The translations under genes and the position numbers were made by a program. A stretch of DNA of 64,000 nt from Acidobacteriota bacterium (GTDB taxonomy: Bacteria > Acidobacteriota > Blastocatellia > UBA7656): NCBI GenBank assembly GCA_016201275.1, contig JACQDB010000050.1, forward strand, positions 34,239-98,238, read 5' to 3'. Below, piece after piece: positions 51,197 through 58,421 of the stretch; position 1 is the stretch's first letter, and each line of letters starts with the position of its first letter. The notes beneath the pieces are model-generated. The model was given only the letters and a program-made list of their open reading frames with translations, did no database searches and was not told the DNA's origin.

Positions 51197-51544
51197 TTAT
51201 TTGAAGCTCGTTAAAGCGGCGTCTTCGCTTTCATGAATTTCAAAAACGGTAAGCAATTTAGTGATTGCCAGCAGGTCTTGAATCTTTTTGGTTAAATTGA
51301 GGAGTTTTAATTGTCCTCCGTTTTTATTGGTGGTCGAATAAGAACTGACCAGTTCGCCGATGCCGGAACTATCCACATAAGAAACGTCGCCGAGGTTGAG
51401 CAGAATTTTTTTCTTACCGTTATCCAGCAGTTGACGCACGGCCTCGCGCAATTGCACGCTGCCTTCGCCAATGGTGACCTTTCCCGAAAGGTCGAGGATG
51501 GTTACCTCGCCGACTTCGCGAGTGGTGATGTTGAGTTGAGCCAT
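51197..51544 (-). CDS. STAS-domain anti-sigma factor antagonist (SpoIIAA/RsbV-like)
   Basis: Small (115 aa) STAS protein of a partner-switching pair. [82 protein letters not shown] contains the conserved DSSG near residue 57, where the phosphorylated Ser resides. It would bind and inhibit the kinase encoded just upstream. The RsbW-like gene ends 21 nt before it and the pseudo-caspase gene starts 76 nt after, so the three probably share one transcript. The regulated sigma factor is not in the window. Confidence 0.93.
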   Translation of the reverse strand: MAQLNITTREVGEVTILDLSGKVTIGEGSVQLREAVRQLLDNGKKKILLNLGDVSYVDSSGIGELVSSYSTTNKNGGQLKLLNLTKKIQDLLAITKLLTVFEIHESEDAALTSFK

Positions 51545-51565
51545 TTGAATTCTCCTTTAAAAGAC

Positions 51566-51988
51566 TTATTGATGTGGGCGCTTCCGTTTGGTTAAACGCA
51601 CGACGCTGCCGCCTTCAGGATGCGTGGAACGCCCGACTTCATCCATAAAAGCACGCATATAAAAAATCCCACGGCCACTGGGTTTCAACAGGTTATCGGC
51701 ATCGGTTGGATCCGGCAATTGTTCCAGATCGAAGCCCGCGCCACGGTCGCGCACGAAGATGGATAAGGCTTCGGATTCGATGACGAATTTGACTTCCACC
51801 GATTTGTCCGAGGCGTGTTTGTTGCCGTGAGTAATGGCATTGATGACGGCTTCATGAACGGCCAGTTCAATCCAGTTGGCATCATCTTCTGCAAAACCCA
51901 TTTTGGCGGCAACGCTTTTTACGACAGAACTGACCAGATCAACAAATTCCAGTTTGCTTTCGATGGATAGCTCCAAAGTCTCCGTCAT
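51566..51988 (-). CDS. RsbW/SpoIIAB-like serine-protein kinase, anti-sigma factor
   Basis: GHKL ATPase-type kinase of a partner-switching module, 140 aa. From the ATG at 51988 (AAGGAAGG ten bases upstream; the ORF-track GTG is three codons earlier and too close to that site) it has the N box ANWIELAVHEAVINAITHGNK with the Glu-Asn-type block, the G1 box VRDRGAGFDLEQLPDPTD and the G2 box SGRGIFYMRAFMDEVGRS. It would phosphorylate the STAS partner encoded downstream and may sequester a sigma factor. A divergent aroA lies 78 nt away; the space between could hold promoters for both. Confidence 0.93.
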   Translation of the reverse strand: MTETLELSIESKLEFVDLVSSVVKSVAAKMGFAEDDANWIELAVHEAVINAITHGNKHASDKSVEVKFVIESEALSIFVRDRGAGFDLEQLPDPTDADNLLKPSGRGIFYMRAFMDEVGRSTHPEGGSVVRLTKRKRPHQ

Positions 51989-52066
51989 GTAATGCACGCC
52001 TTCCTTATAATTTTCAAACTAGGGTAGTCATGAAGCGCGTCTTTGTGTAACATAGCCAAAGTTACG

Positions 52067-53404
52067 ATGTCAAGAAACATGAGAATCCGAGGCCCTTCCC
52101 GCGTCACCGGCGCGCTGCACGTACCCGGCGATAAATCCATTTCCCATCGCGTCGCTATGTTAGCATCCATCGCTTACGGCAGCACCACGATCAGTGGATT
52201 TGCCTCAAGCGCCGATTGCCACGCGACGCTCGATTGCGTGCGTCGTTTAGGCATAGATGCCGAAAATGCTAACGGAAAAATTATGATTCACGGTCACGGG
52301 TTGCGCGGCTATCAAGCGCAGGTGCAGCCGGTGAAATTGTTTGTCGGCAACTCTGGCTCGACCATACGTATGCTCGGCGGCATACTCGCCGGTCAACACT
52401 TGGTGTCGGAAGTGGATGGCGATGCCAGCATACGCCGTCGCCCTATGGCGCGCATCGTGGAACCGCTCACCTTGATGGGCGCAACGATCAACGGACGGGA
52501 AGGGAACTTTGCGCCGCTCACCATTCGCGGCTCGCGTTTGCGGGCGATTGATTATCACAGCAAAGTCGCCAGCGCTCAGGTCAAGAGTTGCGTGTTGTTT
52601 GCCGGATTATTTGCCGAGGGCATCACGACGGTCACCGAACCGGCGCAATCGCGCAATCATTCCGAGTTGATGTTGCAGGAATTCGGCGCACGGCTTGAAC
52701 TTGACGACGAAGCGGATGTGCATCGCTATCGTATTGAAGGCGGCACGGAATTAACCGCAGTTGATTATGTGGTGCCGGGTGATGTCTCTTCGGCGGCGTT
52801 TTTCATGGCGGCGGCAACGGTACTGCCGGACTCAAACCTGCGAATTGACGGCGTGAATTTGAACCCTACACGCACGGCCTTCATCGAGGTGTTGAAGGAC
52901 TTGGGCGCGACTATTCAAAGAGAGAATGTCACGACGAAACACTTTGAACCCATAGGCGATTTGCACATCAGCAGCCGCCAATTGAAGAGCGAGAAAGGCG
53001 GGCTGATTTTATCTGGCAACATCATTCCGAACCTCATTGATGAAATTCCCATACTGGCCATCGTCGGTACACAAGTCGAAGGTCGTTTGGAGGTGCGCGA
53101 CGCCAGAGAGCTACGCATCAAAGAGAGCGACCGCATCAAGACCGTCGCCGCAGGCATCCGGGCGATGGGCGGCGAGATCGAAGAATTTGAAGACGGCTTT
53201 GCGGTAACAGGACCACAGCAATTAAGCGGCGGACGCATTGAAACAGCGGGTGACCATCGCATCGCTATGGCCTTCAGCATCGCCGGATTACTTGCCGCAG
53301 GTGAAACCGAAATCATCGGCGCAGATTGTGCCGAAGTCTCTTTTCCAGAATTTTACGAATTACTTTCGACCGTCACCGGCGGCAGTGTAATAGCGGACTC
53401 TTGA
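52067..53404 (+). CDS. aroA: 3-phosphoshikimate 1-carboxyvinyltransferase (EPSP synthase)
   Basis: Penultimate-branch enzyme of the shikimate pathway: adds the enolpyruvyl group of PEP to shikimate 3-phosphate. With the ATG at 52067 it is 445 aa. Blocks: VPGDKSISHRVAMLASIAYGSTTI (substrate-binding Lys and Arg), FVGNSGSTIRMLGGILAGQ, DASIRRRPMARIVEPLTLMGA, SAQVKSCVLFAGLFAEG, and ELRIKESDRIKTVAAGIRAMGGEIEEFEDGF. The short LAGQH sequence after the GSTIRML block resembles class II enzymes, but classification is tentative. The start is uncertain: a second ATG lies four codons on and a TTG eight codons upstream. Another shikimate gene, aroK, is 3.3 kb away. Confidence 0.96.
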   Translation: MSRNMRIRGPSRVTGALHVPGDKSISHRVAMLASIAYGSTTISGFASSADCHATLDCVRRLGIDAENANGKIMIHGHGLRGYQAQVQPVKLFVGNSGSTIRMLGGILAGQHLVSEVDGDASIRRRPMARIVEPLTLMGATINGREGNFAPLTIRGSRLRAIDYHSKVASAQVKSCVLFAGLFAEGITTVTEPAQSRNHSELMLQEFGARLELDDEADVHRYRIEGGTELTAVDYVVPGDVSSAAFFMAAATVLPDSNLRIDGVNLNPTRTAFIEVLKDLGATIQRENVTTKHFEPIGDLHISSRQLKSEKGGLILSGNIIPNLIDEIPILAIVGTQVEGRLEVRDARELRIKESDRIKTVAAGIRAMGGEIEEFEDGFAVTGPQQLSGGRIETAGDHRIAMAFSIAGLLAAGETEIIGADCAEVSFPEFYELLSTVTGGSVIADS

Positions 53405-53444
53405 TGACATTAAATTTGAAAATACCCAATGAAACCGGGCGTTT

Positions 53445-54866
53445 TTACTCTTTCCCGGTTTGTGAACAAGTGGCCTGTTGCGACCCGCCTTCGACGGCAT
53501 AACCGGCGTTGATCCAGCCTTGCGTGCAGCCTACGATGTTATAGAGTTGGGCGAATCCCTGGCGTGCCAGAACGCTGCTCGCCGCGCTTGAGCGGTAGCC
53601 GCCAGCGCATATCACTGCGGTTGGCTGGCTCTTGTCAAATTGTTTGGCCTGTTCTTTCAGGTGATTCAAAGGCACATTCAAGGCGCTCGGAACATGGCCG
53701 GTTTGATATTCCGCTGGTCGCCGTACATCTATAATCTGCAAAGCTTTTTTCTCTTCCAGCAAATGCTGCAGTTCATCCGGAGGCATCTGCGCGATGGTGG
53801 CGATTGGGAAACCGGCTTCACTCCACGTTTGCATACCGCCGCCCAAATAGCCTTTAACATTTTCGATGCCAACGCGGGCCAAGCGCATCACTGCTTCATC
53901 CACTCCCGCTAGGTCTTCGGCGACCAGGATAATCGGCGCATCCAGAGCCAGCAAACTTCCCGCCCACGAGGCAAATTGTCCGCTCAAGCCGATATTCAAA
54001 GCTCCTGAAACGTGACCCGCACCAAAGGCCGCCGCCGGACGCACATCTAAAACTACATACCCTTGTTGTGAAAGATCGAACACCTCTTGTGCTTTTAATT
54101 CGGCAGGTCTAGGCAATTCCTCAAGCGCCGTCGCTCCGCTTCTGTTCATTTCCGCATCGTGCGAAAAATAGGCCGGAGCTTCGGGTAAATCTGTGGTCAT
54201 CATTTCGACGAAGGCCGCTTTAGGCATAGGCTTGAGCGCATAATTGAAGCGCCGCTGCTCGCCTATCGTTGACCAGGTTTCTTTGGCAATATTGCGTCCG
54301 CACATCGAACCCGCGCCGTGTGCCGGATAGACTTCAACGCTGTCATCGAGCTTGAGAATTTTTTCATTCAGGGAGTCGTACAACATAGCCGCCATCTGCT
54401 CGGCGGTGAAACCTTTGGAGCCGACCAGATCGGGACGCCCAACATCGCCTATGAAGAGCGTGTCGCCGGTCAGCAGTTTCTGCGGCTGTTGGGAAACCTC
54501 CGTATCTATAACGACAATCGAGATACCTTCCGGCGTGTGACCGGGAGTTTCAAGGAATCGCAAAATGACTGTGCCGATAGTGATTTCCTCGCCTTCTTTG
54601 ACGGGCAAATGGGGAAAGGTCGCACCCGCCCGATGCCCGAAGACGATTTGCGCGCCAGTGCGGCGCGCCAACTCTCGATGCCCGCTGACGAAATCGGCAT
54701 GGAGATGCGTTTCGATAATGTATTTGATGGTTAAATCTTGCGCCTCTGCTTCGGCGATATATTGATCCACATCGCGTTGTGGATCAACCACTACAGCCTC
54801 GCCAGCCGAGCCGATCAAATACGAAGCGTGCGCCAGACAGCCTAGATAAAATTGTTTGAAGTACAT
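53445..54866 (-). CDS. MBL-fold hydrolase with two rhodanese domains (persulfide dioxygenase-like)
   Basis: Three-part 473-aa protein for sulfur detoxification. Residues 1-225 are a metallo-beta-lactamase fold (ETHLHADFVSGH, HTPEGISIVV, GDTLFIGDVGRPDL, HGAGSMCG) of the ETHE1 persulfide dioxygenase type. Two rhodanese domains follow. The first lacks a Cys in its active loop (APIILVAEDLAGVDEA). The second has it in VICAGGYRSSAASSVL. This matches the CstB or BLH-type layout, in which the dioxygenase oxidises persulfide and the rhodanese moves sulfane sulfur. GGAGGAA precedes the ATG. It is the last gene of a three-gene set divergent from an arsR regulator. Confidence 0.9.
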   Translation of the reverse strand: MYFKQFYLGCLAHASYLIGSAGEAVVVDPQRDVDQYIAEAEAQDLTIKYIIETHLHADFVSGHRELARRTGAQIVFGHRAGATFPHLPVKEGEEITIGTVILRFLETPGHTPEGISIVVIDTEVSQQPQKLLTGDTLFIGDVGRPDLVGSKGFTAEQMAAMLYDSLNEKILKLDDSVEVYPAHGAGSMCGRNIAKETWSTIGEQRRFNYALKPMPKAAFVEMMTTDLPEAPAYFSHDAEMNRSGATALEELPRPAELKAQEVFDLSQQGYVVLDVRPAAAFGAGHVSGALNIGLSGQFASWAGSLLALDAPIILVAEDLAGVDEAVMRLARVGIENVKGYLGGGMQTWSEAGFPIATIAQMPPDELQHLLEEKKALQIIDVRRPAEYQTGHVPSALNVPLNHLKEQAKQFDKSQPTAVICAGGYRSSAASSVLARQGFAQLYNIVGCTQGWINAGYAVEGGSQQATCSQTGKE

Positions 54867-54892
54867 ACGGTGAGTTCCTCCGGGAAATAAAA

Positions 54893-55657
54893 TCAGAGCA
54901 ACGCCTGATAGTTTTTGGCGGCTAGGAAAAGCGCTACGACGATCACAAAAACCGCGAACGCTTTGCGTAAACTCGCAGGCGAAACTTTGTGTGAAAGCGA
55001 GGTGCCAGCGAAGGCTCCCAGTACCGCTACGACGGTTAGCAGCGCGGTCATGCGTAAGTCAAATCTGGCCTGACTCCAATGCCCAACTAAGGCGGCGGCG
55101 CTGTTGATGGTGATGACGAGCAAAGAAGTGCCTATCGCATCTTTCATCGTCAAGCCGCCAAAAAACAGCAAGGCAGGCACTACCAGAAACCCGCCGCCTA
55201 CGCCTAAGAATCCGGTCAATAGCCCAACGCTCAATCCGGCAAGCATGGTTTTCCAGAAGCCGCCGCGAGTTGCGCTGAGGGTTTCTTCACCCAACTGTTT
55301 TTTGACGATCATCAGCAAGGCGACCACCAGCATCAGCGCGGCAAAAGAGAGCAATAACGCCGCCGGTGAAAGCAGCGGCGTGAGCTTGGAACCGAAAGCG
55401 GCTCCGAGAATTCCCCAGGCCCCGAAGCGCGTGCCAACTTTCCAGTCCACCACTCCATGTTGGTGGTGCATCCAAGTGCCAATCAAACTGGTCGCGCCGA
55501 CGATGGCCAGCGACATCGCCACCGCTTGATGCGGCTCGACGCCGACAACATAAACCAGCATAGGCACGGTCAGTATAGAGCCGCCGCCGCCCATCAACCC
55601 CAGAGAGATGCCTATGCACGCACTCAAAATAATTCCGCCAATCAGATGCAAGTCCAA
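54893..55657 (-). CDS. TauE/SafE-family sulfite or organosulfur exporter
   Basis: Eight-helix inner-membrane protein of the TauE/SafE superfamily, likely exporting sulfite or sulfonates. The likely start is a TTG at 55657 with AAGGAG five bases before it; the ORF-track start adds an arginine-rich region not related to the family. It would be 254 aa. Typical blocks: HLIGGIILSACIGISLGLMGGGGSILTVPMLVYVVGVEPHQAVAMSLAIVGATSLIGTW, and GGFLVVPALLFFGGLTMKDAIGTSLLVITINSAAALVGH. The start is 2 nt after the rhodanese-DUF2892 stop, so translation is probably coupled. It fits with the sulfur detoxification genes on both sides. Confidence 0.9.
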   Translation of the reverse strand: MDLHLIGGIILSACIGISLGLMGGGGSILTVPMLVYVVGVEPHQAVAMSLAIVGATSLIGTWMHHQHGVVDWKVGTRFGAWGILGAAFGSKLTPLLSPAALLLSFAALMLVVALLMIVKKQLGEETLSATRGGFWKTMLAGLSVGLLTGFLGVGGGFLVVPALLFFGGLTMKDAIGTSLLVITINSAAALVGHWSQARFDLRMTALLTVVAVLGAFAGTSLSHKVSPASLRKAFAVFVIVVALFLAAKNYQALL

Positions 55658-55659
55658 GT

Positions 55660-56220
55660 TTACTCCTTTGTCGTGGCGCTTTCTATGGGACAGTGAGACA
55701 GATGCAATGGGCGATTCCAAGGCAATCGCGAAAGCATCATGGCCATTGCACAAGAGTCGGTGAGCGCGGCAAAAATTAATCCTGCGCCGACAAATGCCGA
55801 AAGCCATATAAAGCCTGCGCCCACCCACAAACTGAGCAGGACGCCTAGCAAGACCAGCGCTCCGGCCACCAAGCGCACCTGACGCTCCAAGGCCCAAGGC
55901 GGATTGGCTTCGCGTTCAACTGCAAAGCCTTTAGCCTGCCAATCCGTGACGCCACCTTGAACATTGATGACATTTTGAAAGCCCATCTGCAAGAGTTGTT
56001 GCTGCGCTTGCAGCGAGCGCCTGCCACTTCGACAAACCACATACAGCGTCTGTGAACGGTTCCAGTCTTTGGCCGTCTTGCTGACCTGACCGAGCGGAAC
56101 CCATAGCGCTCCGGGGATGCGCCCGGCAGCGAATTCAGGATACTCCCGTACATCAATCAAGGAACCTTCCGTACCCGCTATCAGGCGTTCTCGTAACTCC
56201 ATAACGTCGCAATTTTTCAT
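55660..56220 (-). CDS. rhodanese domain fused to DUF2892 membrane domain (YgaP-like)
   Basis: The 186-aa protein has an N-terminal rhodanese domain (residues 7-100: GTEGSLIDVREYPEFAAGRIPGALWVPLGQV, LYVVCRSGRRSLQAQQQL with the active Cys, and GFQNVINVQGGVTDWQAKGFAVER), followed by a DUF2892 pair of membrane helices (VRLVAGALVLLGVLLSLWVGAGFIWLSAFVGAGLIFAALTDSCAMAMMLSRLPWN). This is the YgaP layout, a membrane-bound sulfurtransferase. It heads the sulfur operon and its start faces the ArsR gene, so it is probably repressed by it. The exporter gene follows at 2 nt. Confidence 0.92.
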   Translation of the reverse strand: MKNCDVMELRERLIAGTEGSLIDVREYPEFAAGRIPGALWVPLGQVSKTAKDWNRSQTLYVVCRSGRRSLQAQQQLLQMGFQNVINVQGGVTDWQAKGFAVEREANPPWALERQVRLVAGALVLLGVLLSLWVGAGFIWLSAFVGAGLIFAALTDSCAMAMMLSRLPWNRPLHLSHCPIESATTKE

Positions 56221-56274
56221 ATCACAAAACCTCTTAATCGTTAATCTCCTTCATTGGTATCATAAAACCTCTTG

Positions 56275-56303
56275 TTGACTATATTACTATATGGTAATAT
56301 AAA
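56275..56303 (+). promoter_or_regulatory. arsR promoter with dyad operator filling the -35/-10 spacer
   Basis: TTGACT (56275-56280), 17 nt, then TATAAA (56298-56303) form a near-consensus promoter for the ArsR gene at 56334. The spacer holds TATATTAC-TATATG-GTAATATA (56280-56301), an 8-bp inverted repeat with a 6-bp centre. It also lies in the gap shared with the divergent rhodanese operon, so one regulator could control both. The size and AT-rich dyad are like sites of persulfide-sensing ArsR proteins. Confidence 0.75.
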
Positions 56304-56333
56304 AATCGTGTCAAGGAGAGAGAGGGGAAGCCG

Positions 56334-56681
56334 ATGAAAAAACAGCATAGAGAATTGTCAGATGAAGCCTTGGAGTTAATCGCGGCGCGGTTTCGTGTAT
56401 TGGCCGAGCCGATGCGCTTGAAGATATTGAATGCGTTAGGCGAGGTGGAGTTGAATGTCAATGAGATTGTCGAAGCCACCGGCAGTGGCCAGGCGAATAT
56501 CTCTAAGCACTTGGGCATACTGTTCAACGAAGGGCTGGTGGCGCGGCGCAAAGAAGGGTTGAATACATATTATTCGGTCGCCGATAAACAAATTTTTGCG
56601 CTGTGCGAGAATGTCTGCGCCAGCGTAGATGAACATCTGGCCACCAAACAGAGAGCCTTCAAGCGCGGGGCGACGAAATAA
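56334..56681 (+). CDS. ArsR-family repressor, likely sulfide/persulfide responsive
   Basis: Winged-helix repressor, 115 aa. The DNA-binding part is LIAARFRVLAEPMRLKILNALGEVELNVNEIVEATGSGQANISKHLGILFNEGLVARRKEGLNTYYSVADKQI. The C-terminal helix has the single Cys pair site FALCENVCASVDEHL, with two cysteines three residues apart; persulfide-sensing relatives (BigR, SqrR) use two cysteines in other positions, so the chemistry is inferred only. Its gene is divergent from a sulfurtransferase operon and its promoter holds a strong operator candidate. The ATG is preceded by GAGGGGAA. Regulation of the adjacent sulfur operon is the natural hypothesis. Confidence 0.88.
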   Translation: MKKQHRELSDEALELIAARFRVLAEPMRLKILNALGEVELNVNEIVEATGSGQANISKHLGILFNEGLVARRKEGLNTYYSVADKQIFALCENVCASVDEHLATKQRAFKRGATK

Positions 56682-56692
56682 ATCTTCACGTT

Positions 56693-57211
56693 ATGCAAGA
56701 GTCAAAGGTTGAAAGCCTGAATACCGCGACCATATTTTTAGTTGGCTTTATGGGCGCGGGAAAGACCACCGTAGGCAAAGCGCTCGCCCAAATTTTGCAT
56801 CGCCGATTCCTTGATCTGGATGAAGTGATTGAAGAGAAGGCAGGGCAAACTGTCAGGGAAATTTTTGCCGAATTTGGCGAAGCTCATTTTCGTCAACTGG
56901 AACGCCAAGCCATACAATCTTGTAGCGCCTGGCGTGATACGGTTATCGCTTTAGGCGGCGGCGCTTATGTAGCTGCAGAGAATCGCGCCGCGCTGCGGGA
57001 CATTGGTCAGACGGTGTGGTTGGATTGCCCTCTCGACCTCTGTTTTGCCAGAGTCGCAAATGACCGTGCGCGACCTCTGGCGACTACGCAAGAAGAGATG
57101 CAGGCGTTGTTGGCGAAGCGTTTGCCAGCTTACGCGCAAGCCGATTTGCATATACCCGTCGCAGGTAAAAACGCTGAACAGATTGCCTTGGAAATCATCG
57201 CTATGCTGTGA
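56693..57211 (+). CDS. aroK: shikimate kinase
   Basis: Phosphorylates shikimate with ATP in aromatic amino acid synthesis. The 172-aa protein shows Walker A GFMGAGKTTVGKAL, LDEVIEEKAGQTVREIFAEFGEAHFRQLE (substrate-binding Asp and Arg), and GGGAYVAAENRAAL, plus RPLATTQEEMQALLAKRLPAYAQAD with the lid Arg. It begins 11 nt after the arsR stop and may be read from the arsR promoter. This is a strange operon for a housekeeping enzyme. The stop lies 1 nt from the convergent S66 gene end. Confidence 0.94.
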   Translation: MQESKVESLNTATIFLVGFMGAGKTTVGKALAQILHRRFLDLDEVIEEKAGQTVREIFAEFGEAHFRQLERQAIQSCSAWRDTVIALGGGAYVAAENRAALRDIGQTVWLDCPLDLCFARVANDRARPLATTQEEMQALLAKRLPAYAQADLHIPVAGKNAEQIALEIIAML

Positions 57212-57212
57212 T

Positions 57213-58259
57213 TCAGATAACCCCTGATTCATTGATCTCTAACGTCCCTTGGTCCGCATTAAGGGTGGCTTTCACTCCCAAAGGTAAAGTCAACTGGTCA
57301 TTGGTATGGCCTATGGTGAGGCCGTATAAAACCGGAATCTTCAAGCCCCCTAAGATATTGTCCAGAACTTCACCTAGCGAATAGGGAGAAGCAAACGAGG
57401 GCTTGAAATCTCGCGGTCGGCAATCGGCGCATTCTCCGAAAACGAGACCTGCGGCGCTGTCGAGTTTTCCCGCCAGTCGCAATTGCGTCAGCATACGGTC
57501 AATGCTGTAGGGTTGTTCATCCACGTCTTCAATGAAGAGAATTTTGCCGCGTGTATCCATTTCAAATTCGGTGCCCATCAGAGCCGTAATCAAGGAAAGA
57601 TTGCCGCCGATAAGTTGACCGCTGGCTGTGCCGCTTCTGATGGTTCGCAAATGATGTTCCGGTCGCAAGGCATTGCCTTCCGCAGGGTTGGTCAAAAGGC
57701 CTATGGGTTTGGCTTCAAAAAGCGCTTTGTGAAAAGCGGCCTGCGTATATTCGGTGTAAGCCGAAATGGCGACGGGGCCGTGAAAGGTAACGACTCCGGC
57801 GCGTTGGTGAATTGCCAGATGAAGCGCGGTGATGTCGCTATAGCCCAGAAAGATTTTCGCATTCCTGCGGATCAACGAATAATCCAGGCGATCCAGCAGA
57901 TGCGCGGAACCGTAGCCGCCGCGAACCGCAAAGATGGCCTCCACGGTTTTATCGCTGAACAAGGCGTGCAGGTCATCGAGGCGCGCATTGATAGAAGTTG
58001 AATAATTGACCGAACGCCTGCCGACCTGGTTGCCCATCTTGACCTGTAGGCCAAAATACTTGAGGGTTTTGGCTGCCAGTGCCAAACGGTCTGGGTCTAT
58101 GACTTCGGTGCTGGGGGTAATCAAGCCCACGGTGTGGCCGCGTTGCAGCGCTTTCGGTTTGAGCAAGTCTCTGGTCTGCATAAAGGAATTTCCTGATGCG
58201 GAAGTGAAGGGAAAGGTCATCGCCGCGCCTGCTGCGGCAAGAAAAGTTCTACGGTTCAT
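57213..58259 (-). CDS. LD-carboxypeptidase, S66 family, with Tat-like signal
   Basis: Murein tetrapeptide LD-carboxypeptidase or related microcin-type peptidase. The start at 58259 gives MNRRTFLAAAGAAMTFPFTSASG, a twin-arginine-like signal; the ORF track extends 50 codons upstream. The 348-aa protein contains the S66 blocks: HTVGLITPSTEV, EAIFAVRGGYGSAHLLDRLDY with the nucleophile Ser, TFHGPVAIS, SLITALMGTEFEMDTRGKILFIEDVDEQPYSIDRMLTQLRLAGKLDSAAGLVFGEC with the Glu, and GLTIGHTNDQLTLPLG with the His. The Tat-like signal implies a periplasmic location; classic LdcA is cytoplasmic, so this form may trim murein or import peptides outside. Confidence 0.85.
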   Translation of the reverse strand: MNRRTFLAAAGAAMTFPFTSASGNSFMQTRDLLKPKALQRGHTVGLITPSTEVIDPDRLALAAKTLKYFGLQVKMGNQVGRRSVNYSTSINARLDDLHALFSDKTVEAIFAVRGGYGSAHLLDRLDYSLIRRNAKIFLGYSDITALHLAIHQRAGVVTFHGPVAISAYTEYTQAAFHKALFEAKPIGLLTNPAEGNALRPEHHLRTIRSGTASGQLIGGNLSLITALMGTEFEMDTRGKILFIEDVDEQPYSIDRMLTQLRLAGKLDSAAGLVFGECADCRPRDFKPSFASPYSLGEVLDNILGGLKIPVLYGLTIGHTNDQLTLPLGVKATLNADQGTLEINESGVI

Positions 58260-58421
58260 CAAGTTCGCGTGTAAGAATTTGCCGCTCATCGTTTGTCGGG
58301 AAAAGAAATTTTCTAACTCCACTTGGCCAACGCACCCAATAAAATTTTCAGAGCGAAAGCATACCGTTTTCATACTGCAATCGCCAGCGAGCAAAAAGCT
58401 ATGACGCACGCCGTTGGTGCT

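Noticed and set aside
55657-55897. Longer N-terminus for the TauE exporter in the ORF track
   Set aside because: The extra region is arginine-rich, overlaps the rhodanese gene in another frame, and the TTG with AAGGAG gives the correct family start.
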